DNA of 64,000 nt from Candidatus Litorirhabdus singularis (lineage in GTDB: Bacteria > Pseudomonadota > Gammaproteobacteria > Pseudomonadales > Halieaceae): positions 62,001 through 126,000 of the forward strand of contig NZ_SHNN01000001.1 of assembly GCF_026262625.1 (NCBI RefSeq). The letters run 5' to 3'. Positions within the stretch are counted from its first letter, which is position 1, and every line of letters begins with the position of its first letter. Below the pieces are notes generated by a model, which worked only from the letters and a program-made list of their open reading frames with translations, ran no database searches and had not been told where the DNA came from. Positions 26,165 through 35,006 of this stretch are shown here, piece after piece. A program made the translations under genes and the position numbers.

Positions 26165-27637
26165 CTAGCATCCCGCAGCCGCCGCGCCAGCTTTGCGCCC
26201 AAAATAGGTCGCATCCCCGATGGACATGCCCGAGGCATAGCCCGCCCCCCAGCGTGGTAAACCACAGGTCGTGCGCCCCGCCGCAAACAGTCCAGCAATG
26301 GCCTCACCCTCCGCGTTAAGCACTTCACCATCCAGGCTTGTGTCCAGTCCACCAAAGGTGAAGGCTGGGAACCAGGCACCGCCGCCCATGGAGAAATCAA
26401 AGGCCGCATAGGGTGGCTGATCCAGTGGCTTGAGGTACGGAGGACGTTTGTGAAACAGCGGGTCTTGGCCCGCCGCTGCATGCTCGTTGAAGAAAGCCAG
26501 GGTGTGAGCCAGCATTCCCGGCGGCAATGCCAGCTCGGCTTCCAACTCCTCAATGGTTTCACCCACGGCTGCAACGCTGTAACCGCCAAGGGGCGGCTTC
26601 TCCATGGCCTCGAAATTGCGACTATCAATGACCATGTAGAACTTTTCGTCCGGAGCCGCAAACATCTCCTCGCCCAAACGCCCATGATAGACATCCTCGG
26701 CCACCACCCGCTGCCCCTTGCCGTTGACCAGGATCCCTTCAACCATACAGGAGGGCGGGTAGAAGGGCAGTGACACAAAACCTTCGTGCATATTGATCGC
26801 GCAGCCACCTGCGCCCTGGCCAATGCGAATACCCATCCCGGTATCATTGGGGTTACCCAGCGGAAAGTTACTGAGCAACAGTCGCGGGGCGTGCTGCGCC
26901 AACATCTCGCGATTCATGATGAAGCCACCGGCGCACAGCACGACGCCGCCACGCGCATGAATACAGCGTTCCTCCCCGTCGATGCGGACAACAAGCCCAA
27001 CTACACGACCCTGCTCATCGACAATAGAGGTCAGTGCACGGGCTTCATACAGGACCCATGCACCCTTTCGCTCCGCCGAGGCAATCAGTGTATCCATCAA
27101 CAGGGCGCCACCGCCCTCTCCCTTCGCCTTGCCCTTGTGACCGCGGGGTGCCGGCCGGGCCTGTTCATCGTAGGGGTAGCAGGTTTCATTGCCGGAATAG
27201 ATCAGCCCCTCGTCGCCATGGGTGTTATTGAGCTTGGCCTTGACGTACTCGGGCTTGAATTCCAGACCCTGTTCCACCAGCCAATCGAAATGCGCCAGGT
27301 TGTTGTCCACGTATTCCCGGACTCGCGCCTCATCGGCACTGGGACCGCTGGCCAGCATCAGGTACTGGAACATGTCCTCCAGCCTATCTTCGATACCGCA
27401 GGCCTTCTGGGTCGGCGTACCACCACCGAAATAGATCTGACCACCGGCCAGCGCTGTGGTGCCGCCGCCGGCGCTGGCCGCTTCGACCACCACCACCTCG
27501 GCGCCGGCGTCTCTGGCAGTAATCGCTGCGCTGGCGCCGGCAGCACCGAGACCGACAATAAGCACGTCGGTTTCCAGGTGCCAGGATTCGACCGACTCGC
27601 GTCGCAGCGGCCGACTCGGAGAGACTTTACTGCTCAC
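26165..27637 (-). CDS. FAD-dependent oxidoreductase (3-ketosteroid dehydrogenase / fumarate reductase type)
   Basis: A 490-residue flavoprotein with GTG start. The dinucleotide motif is VLIVGLGAAGASAAITARDAGAEVVVVE near 26-53, followed by GGGTTALAGGQIYFGGGT. FAD-binding continues with GGVVLCAGGFIMNREML and the C-terminal GLFAAGRTTCGLPRWGAGYASGMSIGDATYFGRKAG. This layout is that of the FAD_binding_2 family, including 3-ketosteroid delta1- and delta4-(5alpha)-dehydrogenases. Dehydrogenation of a cyclic ketone is the likely reaction. It follows the epimerase-type gene by 9 bp on the same strand. Confidence 0.85.
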   Translation of the reverse strand: MSSKVSPSRPLRRESVESWHLETDVLIVGLGAAGASAAITARDAGAEVVVVEAASAGGGTTALAGGQIYFGGGTPTQKACGIEDRLEDMFQYLMLASGPSADEARVREYVDNNLAHFDWLVEQGLEFKPEYVKAKLNNTHGDEGLIYSGNETCYPYDEQARPAPRGHKGKAKGEGGGALLMDTLIASAERKGAWVLYEARALTSIVDEQGRVVGLVVRIDGEERCIHARGGVVLCAGGFIMNREMLAQHAPRLLLSNFPLGNPNDTGMGIRIGQGAGGCAINMHEGFVSLPFYPPSCMVEGILVNGKGQRVVAEDVYHGRLGEEMFAAPDEKFYMVIDSRNFEAMEKPPLGGYSVAAVGETIEELEAELALPPGMLAHTLAFFNEHAAAGQDPLFHKRPPYLKPLDQPPYAAFDFSMGGGAWFPAFTFGGLDTSLDGEVLNAEGEAIAGLFAAGRTTCGLPRWGAGYASGMSIGDATYFGRKAGAAAAGC

Positions 27638-27646
27638 AGCTTCTGC

Positions 27647-28564
27647 TCAGGCCGCACGGTCATCGTGCGCACCTTCCTCGACCAGGCGACGCATACCCTC
27701 GCGCCAGTCAATGCGGGTTTCACCAACCAGTTCATGCATAAAAGTGGTGTCGCAGGGCGAGCCAGGGATCATCTGATCGGAGTAAACGAACTTGGGTTCT
27801 ACACCCAGCAGGCCACTCATGTACTCGCACCATTCTTCAGCGGATACCGTCTGGCTGCCGCACCAGTTCACCACCGGGGGGGGCGACGCAGCGTGATCAA
27901 GCAACTCCAGCATCTTGCTGAAGTAATCTTCTTCGTGGATCGGGTTGTAAAAGTTCGGTTTGTCCGGGTACAGGTAAATAGGCTCCCCTTTGCGCATGGC
28001 GTCCAGGTGCAAAACAGGCAATCCGCCGTTCTGACCATAGGATACGTTCATTCGCGCTATCACCGCAGGAATGCCAAACTGCTCTGAGGTAAATTTCACC
28101 ACAGCCTCGGCAGCCACCTTGGAGAAGGCATAGGTAGGACAGAACCCACGCATACTGTCTCCCAATGGATCGGTCTCCTTCAACGGGTGCGCGCCCTGAG
28201 GTTGGTACACGGAGCAGGTGGAGCTGAAGAAAAACGCTTTGACCCGTGCAAAGCGATGCATCAGCTTTCCGGTACCCACCGCGTTGACCCGGATCGCCTC
28301 CTCGAAGTCCTCGCTACCCGGCACCTGGTAGGTCGCAAAGTGCAGTACGTAATCGTAATCATCATCCAGGTGGCTGAGATCGTCGCTGGCGTAATCCGCC
28401 TTGATGCAGGTAGCACCAATAGCTTCCAGCTTATCCATACTGCCCGGCGAACCAAAACGCGCCATCGTGTGCACAGTATTGTCGGGAGCCAGGCGGCTGA
28501 CAATAAAATGGGCGAGTTGGCCGGTTGCCCCGGTCACCAGAATTTTGCTGTTGTGTAACTGCAT
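27647..28564 (-). CDS. NAD-dependent epimerase/dehydratase (extended SDR)
   Basis: About 305 residues from ATG 28564. It has an extended-SDR cofactor loop ILVTGATGQLAHFIVSRL, then YVLHFATYQV, SSTCSVYQPQG and the catalytic YAFSK (TYAFSKVAAEAVVKF). The family acts on nucleotide sugars, but also on sterol and other alicyclic 3-beta-hydroxy substrates. It is the first gene of a two-gene transcript with the KstD-like flavoprotein, which points to stepwise oxidation of a ring alcohol. It diverges from the third DUF3604 gene across the palindrome at 28680. Confidence 0.82.
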   Translation of the reverse strand: MQLHNSKILVTGATGQLAHFIVSRLAPDNTVHTMARFGSPGSMDKLEAIGATCIKADYASDDLSHLDDDYDYVLHFATYQVPGSEDFEEAIRVNAVGTGKLMHRFARVKAFFFSSTCSVYQPQGAHPLKETDPLGDSMRGFCPTYAFSKVAAEAVVKFTSEQFGIPAVIARMNVSYGQNGGLPVLHLDAMRKGEPIYLYPDKPNFYNPIHEEDYFSKMLELLDHAASPPPVVNWCGSQTVSAEEWCEYMSGLLGVEPKFVYSDQMIPGSPCDTTFMHELVGETRIDWREGMRRLVEEGAHDDRAA

Positions 28565-28679
28565 GAGACTCTCTTGCGCAGAAAAAGCCCCAGTATAGGC
28601 CGGCCAGTTACAAACAATTAGCCGGTGGCGCATATAGCAGCCATTGCGATATCACCCAAATAGCACAGGGTCTCTACCT

Positions 28680-28690
28680 ATAGGTGCTAT
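28680..28690. promoter_or_regulatory. Palindromic operator candidate ATAGGTGCTAT (site 2)
   Basis: The reverse complement of the dyad at 16650 and 34907, in the 222-bp divergent region between the epimerase-type gene and the third DUF3604 gene. On the plus strand a -10-like TAGCAT at 28727-28732 begins 42 bp from the centre. On the minus strand CTATAT at 28632-28637 begins 48 bp from it. Confidence 0.55.
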
Positions 28691-28786
28691 AAATCGCGCG
28701 GCCTGTACAGCGAGCGCGCGCTCTCCTAGCATGGTCGCTGTTCATACAGGACGCATCCACCTATATTGCGAGACAACGACAACACC

Positions 28787-31000
28787 ATGATCAGAAACCT
28801 GATATTGGCAATAACAACCGCGTTGCTACTTGTGCTGGCCGCCGCCTGGCTGGTGGGCTCTGCCGCATTCTTCGATGAGCAACCAGCAGCCGAACCCGTC
28901 GCCAGCATCAAATCACCAAACCGGAGCCCTCAGGTGCAAGCCCCCTCTCGCGGCAATGCAGAAAGGACCCTGCTGTTCGGCGACCTGCATGTTCACACCA
29001 GCTATTCGATCGACGCTGCGCTAACCGACACTCCAGCCTCCAAGGCTACACCCTATACAACTCCCGCCGACGCCTGCGACTTTGCGCGCTACTGTGCGGC
29101 ACTGGACTTCTGGAGCATCAACGACCATGCAGAGGGCCTGACACCCTGGCAATGGCAGGCCACGGGGCAGGCGTTGAGAAACTGCCAGGCCGCCACGGAT
29201 GCGCACAACCCGGACATGGTCTCATTCCTCGGTTGGGAATGGACGCAAGGGAGCCCGGAGGGGCAACCAGGCAATCACTATGGCCACAAGAATGTGATAT
29301 TTCGCGAACTGACAACCGAGCGCACACCGAGTCGCCCTATTGCCTCCGGGGAGAGCAACACCTTCAGACAGTTGGCTCTGCAGCCCGTCTTGCTCCGTGG
29401 CTTGGCGTGGATGGCCATGAGCGGATTGCAGTTGGAGGAGTATCAGTCTCTCGCCAGCCACGTACAAACACTGGCAGAGATGGCCCCCTGCCCCGCCGGC
29501 GATGTGAGGGAGCTACCTGGCGGCTGCTACGAATCTGCGGAGACACCCGCACAGCTGTTCGCCAAGCTCGACCAGTGGGGCTTCGACGCACTGGTGATCC
29601 CTCATGGCATGGCCTGGGGAAATACCAATCCACCCGGCGCGGATTTCGCCGTGCAAATTGAACAGCACAACACCAAGTATCAGCGGCTGCTGGAGGTCTA
29701 CTCTGGCCACGGCAACTCCGAAGTCTTCCGCGACATTGCCCAGCCCCTGCGCAATGCCGACATCTGCCCGGCACCAGCGAACGGTTATGTCCCCTGTTGC
29801 TGGCGTGCCGGAGAAATCATCAGCGAACGCTGTCTGGCCACAGGCAGCAATTCAACTGACTGTGAACAACGAGCGGCAACTACGCGACAAATGTACCTGG
29901 ATAACATGGGGGTACACAGTCAGTTCAGTCGCGCCAGGGATGTTGTCACCGACACCCACCCCAATGACTGGGGCAGCTGTGACCAGCTTGTGGGCGAATT
30001 TCAACCGTCGTACTACTACCAGCCGCTGCAGTCCGCACAGTATTCATTGACCCTGGGCGGCACGGGGAAGCGCTTTCGTCCTGGCTTTATCGCCTCCACG
30101 GATATCCATAGCGCACGGGCGGGGGCTACCTATAAAGAACAGCAGCGCATCTATTTTACTGATGTGAAAGAGAAAGCCTCTGCCCCCACCATTCCGGATC
30201 CGGCCAGGCCAGGCATGGCGCAGCCAGTGCCCCCCAGCCCCTGGTCCCCGTTTCCGGATTCAGAGGACCTTTCTAACGCTTTCTATTACTCCGGTGGTCT
30301 GGTTGCCCTGTACAGCGAGGGTCGCAGCAGGGATGCTATCTGGGATGCTCTCTATCGGCGCGAAGTATACGGCACCTCTGGGCCGCGGATTGGCCTGATG
30401 TTCGAGATGATGGCCACCGATGGCAACTGGTATCCCATGGGTACTGAACACCAGACAATCGCGAACCCGCGCTTTCGGGTGCGCGGAACGGGCAGCCTGA
30501 AGCAACGCCCGGGCTGTCCGGAATCGGTCTCCCTGGCGCTGGGTGCAGACCGTATGCAGACATTATGTCGCGGCGAGTGCTTTTACCCGGACGACGATGC
30601 CTGGTCGGTTACACGCCTGGAACTGGTGCGAATACTGCCACAGCAGCAGGGTGATACCAGCACCGCTGCGCTGATCGAAGACCCCTGGATGACCTATGAG
30701 TGTCCACCAGAGAGTCGCACCTGTGAAGCAGAGTTCGTCGATAACTCGTTTTCCGAACTCCAACGGGAGGCGCTGTACTACGCGCGAGTCATCCAGGAAG
30801 CCACCCCCGCGATACAAGGTGATCCTTTGCGTTGTGAATTTGATGAGGCCGGTAACTGCGAGGCTGCGAGACTGTGCATGGGTGGGGGGAGCAAAGAAGA
30901 TTGTCTGGAAATGACCGAACAGCGCGCCTGGTCATCCCCCATTTACATCGATTACGGTGGACTGGAAAAGTCGCTCAGCCCGCACCTAACTGCTCAGTGA
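28787..31000 (+). CDS. DUF3604 (PHP-like) protein, paralogue 3, membrane-anchored
   Basis: About 738 residues from ATG 28787 (a TTG seven codons upstream is the alternative). A single N-terminal hydrophobic segment LILAITTALLLVLAAAWLVG is a signal anchor, placing the rest in the periplasm. The motifs are GDLHVHTSYSIDA near 65, SINDHAEG near 111, IPHGMAWGNTNPP near 271, ASTDIHSARAG near 435 and WDALYRREVYGTSGPRI, with a C-terminal RAWSSPIYIDYGG. Cysteine pairs in the second half resemble paralogue 1. Its last 26 bp overlap the 3' end of SDR D on the opposite strand. Confidence 0.83.
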   Translation: MIRNLILAITTALLLVLAAAWLVGSAAFFDEQPAAEPVASIKSPNRSPQVQAPSRGNAERTLLFGDLHVHTSYSIDAALTDTPASKATPYTTPADACDFARYCAALDFWSINDHAEGLTPWQWQATGQALRNCQAATDAHNPDMVSFLGWEWTQGSPEGQPGNHYGHKNVIFRELTTERTPSRPIASGESNTFRQLALQPVLLRGLAWMAMSGLQLEEYQSLASHVQTLAEMAPCPAGDVRELPGGCYESAETPAQLFAKLDQWGFDALVIPHGMAWGNTNPPGADFAVQIEQHNTKYQRLLEVYSGHGNSEVFRDIAQPLRNADICPAPANGYVPCCWRAGEIISERCLATGSNSTDCEQRAATTRQMYLDNMGVHSQFSRARDVVTDTHPNDWGSCDQLVGEFQPSYYYQPLQSAQYSLTLGGTGKRFRPGFIASTDIHSARAGATYKEQQRIYFTDVKEKASAPTIPDPARPGMAQPVPPSPWSPFPDSEDLSNAFYYSGGLVALYSEGRSRDAIWDALYRREVYGTSGPRIGLMFEMMATDGNWYPMGTEHQTIANPRFRVRGTGSLKQRPGCPESVSLALGADRMQTLCRGECFYPDDDAWSVTRLELVRILPQQQGDTSTAALIEDPWMTYECPPESRTCEAEFVDNSFSELQREALYYARVIQEATPAIQGDPLRCEFDEAGNCEAARLCMGGGSKEDCLEMTEQRAWSSPIYIDYGGLEKSLSPHLTAQ

Positions 31001-31781
31001 ACACGCTCAACATGCCTTCACCATTGCGAGTGATAGCCTCCTCCAAGGGCATCGCCCGCAGTTCGGCAACATCGTCCCGGCTCTTGGGCCAGGTCAGCCA
31101 ACCGGCATAGGTGCCCAGTGCCGAGATGGATTCCTCGATACACTCCTCGACGGTTTGTATGCCAGCATCACCCCAGATCGTGGGATTCTTCGCCAGATAA
31201 CCCTCGGTGGCAGTCTGGTCGGGCTTGACCACCAGTACATCAACCTGGGTGTTCTTCAATTCAAACCACAGCGACTCGGTCAGAATACTGATGAATGACT
31301 TTGTGGCACAGTACATGGCGAAGTAAGGCATGGCAATCTCCCCGGTACGGGAGGACACATTGATGATGGCGCCACGATCGCGCTCGCGCATCTGCCGGCC
31401 AAAATGACTGCTCAGCTGGGCTACGATCTCCACGTTCACATAGACCTGCTTACTGATATTGCCCGAGCTCAGGTCCAGGAAGGGCGCCGGTTTACTGAAG
31501 GCAACATTATTAACCAGGAAGCCGATTTCCAGATCTTTAACTGCCTCAAAAATTTGTTCTATCGCGCCACCCTGGGTCATATCCAGTGCCAGCGTTCTGG
31601 TTTGAACGCCGAACTCCTCCCTCAATTCCAGGGCGGTGGCGTCGAGGATTTCCTGTCGGCGAGCGGTGAGTACGACATCGAAGCCCTCCGCGGCAAGACG
31701 CCGCGCAAATCCCTTGCCGATACCTTGTGAGCCACCGGTAACCAGCGCCCAGCCGCCGTATTTTTCGCAAAGTGTTCCCAT
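30975..31781 (-). CDS. Short-chain dehydrogenase/reductase (SDR) D
   Basis: About 268 residues from ATG 31781, chosen because GGAG lies 8 bp upstream; a longer frame begins 11 codons earlier. It has ALVTGGSQGIGKGFA, VLTARRQE (arginines after strand 2 favour NADP), VNNVAFSKPAPF, INVSSRTGEIA and YCATK. The C-terminal half, with FELKNTQVDVLVVKPDQTATEGYL, resembles the 17-beta-hydroxysteroid dehydrogenase 12/3-ketoacyl reductase branch of SDRs. It is convergent with, and overlaps, the DUF3604 gene. It diverges from the reductase at 32004 across 222 bp that show no copy of the palindrome I could accept. Confidence 0.83.
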   Translation of the reverse strand: MGTLCEKYGGWALVTGGSQGIGKGFARRLAAEGFDVVLTARRQEILDATALELREEFGVQTRTLALDMTQGGAIEQIFEAVKDLEIGFLVNNVAFSKPAPFLDLSSGNISKQVYVNVEIVAQLSSHFGRQMRERDRGAIINVSSRTGEIAMPYFAMYCATKSFISILTESLWFELKNTQVDVLVVKPDQTATEGYLAKNPTIWGDAGIQTVEECIEESISALGTYAGWLTWPKSRDDVAELRAMPLEEAITRNGEGMLSVFTEQLGAG

Positions 31782-32003
31782 AGCTGATACTCCACTGGCA
31801 TCTGCGAAAGCCAATTCGGGGTGAATAAACGTGAAGCACTATGCTATGCAGTGCTGGCTCCACTGCCTATGCCGCCTGACGCATAACACCCATAGCTTTT
31901 TTTCTGAATTCAATGGGCATCACTGCTATTCCCCGAATGATGTTCCAGCCCGGAGGGGAGACACCTACCATGCCTACAATCACCACAACACAGGGGAAGG
32001 CAG

Positions 32004-33065
32004 ATGACATACCGGGTAATCCAATGGGCCACCGGAGGCGTTGGCAAAGCGGCCATCGAAGCGGTTCTCGATCATCCACAGCTGGAACTGGTCGGCTGCT
32101 GGGTTCACAGTGAGGCCAAACACGGCATGGATGTCGGCGAAATTATTGGCACCGGACCAATGGGCGTTGTCGCAACTTCCAACAAGGCCGATATTCTCGC
32201 ACTTGATGCCGACTGCGTGGTTTACACACCCCTGTTCCCCAACGAACAGGAAGTGATCGACCTACTCAGTTCGGGAAAATCAGTAGTGACCTCTGTCGGC
32301 TGGGTCTATCCCTTCGACGCCCTCGATACTCAGCCACTGGATGCAGCGTGTAAAACGGGTAACTCGGCCCTGCACGGCACCGGGATACACCCAGGGGGGA
32401 TGACCGAACGATTTCCCCTGACCCTGTCGGCGCTGACCCGCGGCATCACCCACGTGCGCATCGATGAGTATTCCGATATCAGGACCTACGGCGCGCCGGA
32501 CGTGGTGCGCGACATGATGCTGTTCGGTCACACGCCTGAAGCCGCCCGTCAGAGTCCGATGGTCAAGTTCATGGGTACCGGGTTTATGCAGTCTATCGAC
32601 ATGGTGGCCCACGAACTTGGATTCAAACTGGACGCTGACAAGCGCACCATCCACGACATCTCAGTGGCCACCGCTGCTATTGATTCACCCATCGGCATCA
32701 TCGAGCCTGGTCAAGTTGCCGGGCAGAAATTCACTTGGGAAGGACTGGTCAACGGAGAAGCTGTGATATCCGCATCTGTGTGCTGGTTAATGGGCGAGGA
32801 ACACCTGGAGGAAGGCTGGGGTTTTGGCCCCGAAGGTCCGCGCTACGAGATTGCCATCCAGGGAGACCCGGACATGAGCATGACCGTTCACGGCTGCCAT
32901 CCGGCCAGCGTCGAAGCCGGCCTGCTGCGTAACGAGGGGGTTGTAGTAACTGCCTTGCACTGTGTCAGCGCTATCCCCTATGTCTGCGCCGCCGGCCCGG
33001 GCATCAAGTCATATCTCGACCTGCCACTCATCAGCGGTCGCGCCGCGCCGCACTTTCAGGAGTAA
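32004..33065 (+). CDS. NAD(P)-binding dihydrodipicolinate reductase-like protein
   Basis: 353 residues with a strong GGGGAAGG ribosome binding site. The N-terminus YRVIQWATGGVGKAAIEAVLDHPQLELVGCWVH is the Rossmann fold of the DapB-N/2,4-diaminopentanoate dehydrogenase-like family. It continues with DADCVVYTPLFPNEQEVIDLL and GTGIHPGGMTERFPL. Members of this group turn up in steroid and terpenoid catabolic clusters, where their reactions are largely undefined. It forms a two-gene operon with SDR E, 5 bp apart. Confidence 0.78.
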   Translation: MTYRVIQWATGGVGKAAIEAVLDHPQLELVGCWVHSEAKHGMDVGEIIGTGPMGVVATSNKADILALDADCVVYTPLFPNEQEVIDLLSSGKSVVTSVGWVYPFDALDTQPLDAACKTGNSALHGTGIHPGGMTERFPLTLSALTRGITHVRIDEYSDIRTYGAPDVVRDMMLFGHTPEAARQSPMVKFMGTGFMQSIDMVAHELGFKLDADKRTIHDISVATAAIDSPIGIIEPGQVAGQKFTWEGLVNGEAVISASVCWLMGEEHLEEGWGFGPEGPRYEIAIQGDPDMSMTVHGCHPASVEAGLLRNEGVVVTALHCVSAIPYVCAAGPGIKSYLDLPLISGRAAPHFQE

Positions 33066-33070
33066 TCAGC

Positions 33071-33862
33071 ATGATACTGGATCGTTTCAAACTCACAGAC
33101 AAAGTTGCCATTGTAACCGGCGCCGGCAAGGGCATTGGACGCGGTACCGCGATAGCCTTCGCCGAGGCGGGCGCCCATGTTGTGTGTGCCGCACGCACCC
33201 TGGCAGACATTGAATCAACCGTTGCGGAAATCGAGAAACTCGGTCGCCGTGCACTGGCGGTGCAATGCGATGTGATGCAGACCGAGAACCTTGATCGCCT
33301 GGTGGAGTCGGCCATGGAAACCTTCGGGCGCATCGACATCCTGGTCAACAATACCGGGGGTACCATGCCTTGCCCCGCTATGGATACAACAGAAGAGTTT
33401 TTCGAGGAAGCCCTGCGTTTCAATGTCACTACGGCCTTCCTGCTCAGTCAGAAGGTCGCCCGCAAGATGGTGGAGAACGATAACACCGGTGCCATTGTCA
33501 ATATTTCCTCACGCTCCGCCGACATGGTGCAAACTTCCTTCGTCGCCTACGGTGCTGCCAAGGCTGCGATGAACATGATGACCCGCAATATGGCTCCGGA
33601 ATTCGCACCCCGGATACGCGTCAACGCAATCAGTGTGGGGGGCGTGGCGACCGATTCCCTCAAGGTCGTACTGCAAAACGAAGCCGCGGAGAAACAGTTC
33701 AATGACGGAGTCCCTATGAATCGCCCCGGGGACGTTGAAGATATCGCCGCTGCAGCGTTGTTTCTCGCATCACCGGCAGCGGCATGGGTTACCGGGAAGG
33801 TATTCCAGGTGGACGGCGGGGTCACAGCGCCGGCAATCTGGGTACCAACGCCACCGGTCTAG
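33071..33862 (+). CDS. Short-chain dehydrogenase/reductase (SDR) E
   Basis: A 263-residue classical SDR with AGGAG before ATG. It has AIVTGAGKGIGRGTA, VCAARTLADIE (arginine after strand 2), VNNTGGTMPCP, NISSRSAD and YGAAK, ending WVTGKVFQVDGGVTAP. The group resembles 7-alpha-hydroxysteroid dehydrogenase-like and 3-oxoacyl reductase-like SDRs. It is probably co-transcribed with the preceding reductase and ends 22 bp from the LysR gene's stop on the other strand. Confidence 0.88.
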   Translation: MILDRFKLTDKVAIVTGAGKGIGRGTAIAFAEAGAHVVCAARTLADIESTVAEIEKLGRRALAVQCDVMQTENLDRLVESAMETFGRIDILVNNTGGTMPCPAMDTTEEFFEEALRFNVTTAFLLSQKVARKMVENDNTGAIVNISSRSADMVQTSFVAYGAAKAAMNMMTRNMAPEFAPRIRVNAISVGGVATDSLKVVLQNEAAEKQFNDGVPMNRPGDVEDIAAAALFLASPAAAWVTGKVFQVDGGVTAPAIWVPTPPV

Positions 33863-33884
33863 GCCGGGAACCACGGCCGTACAA

Positions 33885-34799
33885 TTATCGCTGCAGAGCC
33901 AGCCGGGGATACGTGGCGTCCATGTGTTCTATGAGCAGATCCAGGCACTCCCGTGCCAGGCTGGTCAAATAAGCCCGCCGGTACAGGGCAGTTACCGGGA
34001 CACTGTGAAGCTCGTCCTCGATGACAATTTTCTGCAGGGTTCCCCGCTTCACGCTGGCCTGGGTCAGATGGTCCGAGAGGAACAGTACGCCCATCCCGGC
34101 CTCGGCGAAGGCGATAAGGCTGGAGCCATCATTGCTGGTCAGCTCCCAGCTCCAGGTCTGGTAGGGTACGTCGGCCACAGTTTTTTCCAGCCAGGGGTTG
34201 GACAGGTCGAGTCGGGTGCCGATACACCGGTGATTCTCACCGATTTCAGCGATCGATTTCGGTGTACCGTGTTGGGCCAGATACTCCGGGGAAGCATAGA
34301 ACCCAAGGGGGATATCACCCAGCGGACGCGCGGACATATTACTCTCAGCGCCTTCTCCCTCGCGGATAAACAGGTCATATTCCAACTCAAAACTACGCTG
34401 GTAGTACCCCGAGGGAGTGGTGTCTTCTATCTGAAGATAAAATCGTGCATCCGGATGGGAAACCAGCAGCTTGTCCAGAACCGGCGGCAGAATACTGGTT
34501 GCCAGCGCCGGTGAGGTAGCGATGCGCAAGCGAGATTCATCAGTGCTGGAGATATGCCGGATCTCGTGCTCGGTAGCCTGTACCAGAGCATCGATCTCCT
34601 TAGCCCGCTCGTAGTAGCGCTCACCCGCTGAGGTCAACACCAGCTTTCTGGTACTGCGCTTGAACAGCTTACTACCCAGCCTCTCTTCCAGGCGATCAAC
34701 CTGTTTGCTGACCGTGGGTTGAGTGATCCCCAGCTTTTCAGCCGCCTTGCTGAAACTGCCTTGCTCAACAATGGTGATATAGAGTTTGTAATTGTCCAC
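33885..34799 (-). CDS. LysR-family transcriptional regulator
   Basis: About 304 residues from GTG 34799, chosen because GGAG lies 6 bp upstream and the product then starts at the first helix of the LysR domain. The winged helix-turn-helix is NYKLYITIVEQGSFSKAAEKLGITQPTVSKQVDRLEERLG, followed by LFKRSTRKLVLTSAGERYYERA and a periplasmic-binding-protein-like effector domain. It diverges from the GH51 gene, and the palindrome 34907-34917 sits about 110 bp upstream of its start. It is the only DNA-binding regulator in the island, so it is the best candidate to bind the shared palindrome. Confidence 0.88.
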   Translation of the reverse strand: MDNYKLYITIVEQGSFSKAAEKLGITQPTVSKQVDRLEERLGSKLFKRSTRKLVLTSAGERYYERAKEIDALVQATEHEIRHISSTDESRLRIATSPALATSILPPVLDKLLVSHPDARFYLQIEDTTPSGYYQRSFELEYDLFIREGEGAESNMSARPLGDIPLGFYASPEYLAQHGTPKSIAEIGENHRCIGTRLDLSNPWLEKTVADVPYQTWSWELTSNDGSSLIAFAEAGMGVLFLSDHLTQASVKRGTLQKIVIEDELHSVPVTALYRRAYLTSLARECLDLLIEHMDATYPRLALQR

Positions 34800-34906
34800 A
34801 GGACGCTCCGTGAGCACACTCGGGGATGAAGCTGCATTATAGCGAAAAACAATCGCAGCTGGTGAAAGTAAATAAAGTAAAGGCAACACCGGGCTGGTTG
34901 AGTTCT

Positions 34907-34917
34907 ATAGCACCTAT
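34907..34917. promoter_or_regulatory. Palindromic operator candidate ATAGCACCTAT (site 3)
   Basis: An identical 11-bp word to site 1, between the LysR and GH51 genes. On the plus strand TATGCT at 34953-34958 begins 41 bp from the centre. On the minus strand TACTTT (34865-34870) begins 42 bp from it. The position is compatible with autoregulation by the LysR protein. Confidence 0.55.
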
Positions 34918-35006
34918 GCCGCGTTTGCACTAGGCAAGCGAGCCCAACGATCTATGCTAGGAAACATGCATCTGTCCATCTAGAACCCAGCCTGAGGCTC
35001 AGCTCC

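Noticed and set aside
26786-28087. 433-codon open frame on the plus strand
   Set aside because: It runs antisense to the flavoprotein and epimerase genes, both of which have clear family motifs. It is a product of GC-rich codon use.
31840-31880. A fourth operator copy between SDR D and the reductase at 32004
   Set aside because: The best match (CCACTGCCTAT) agrees at only about 6 of 11 positions and no -10 lies at the 41-bp spacing.
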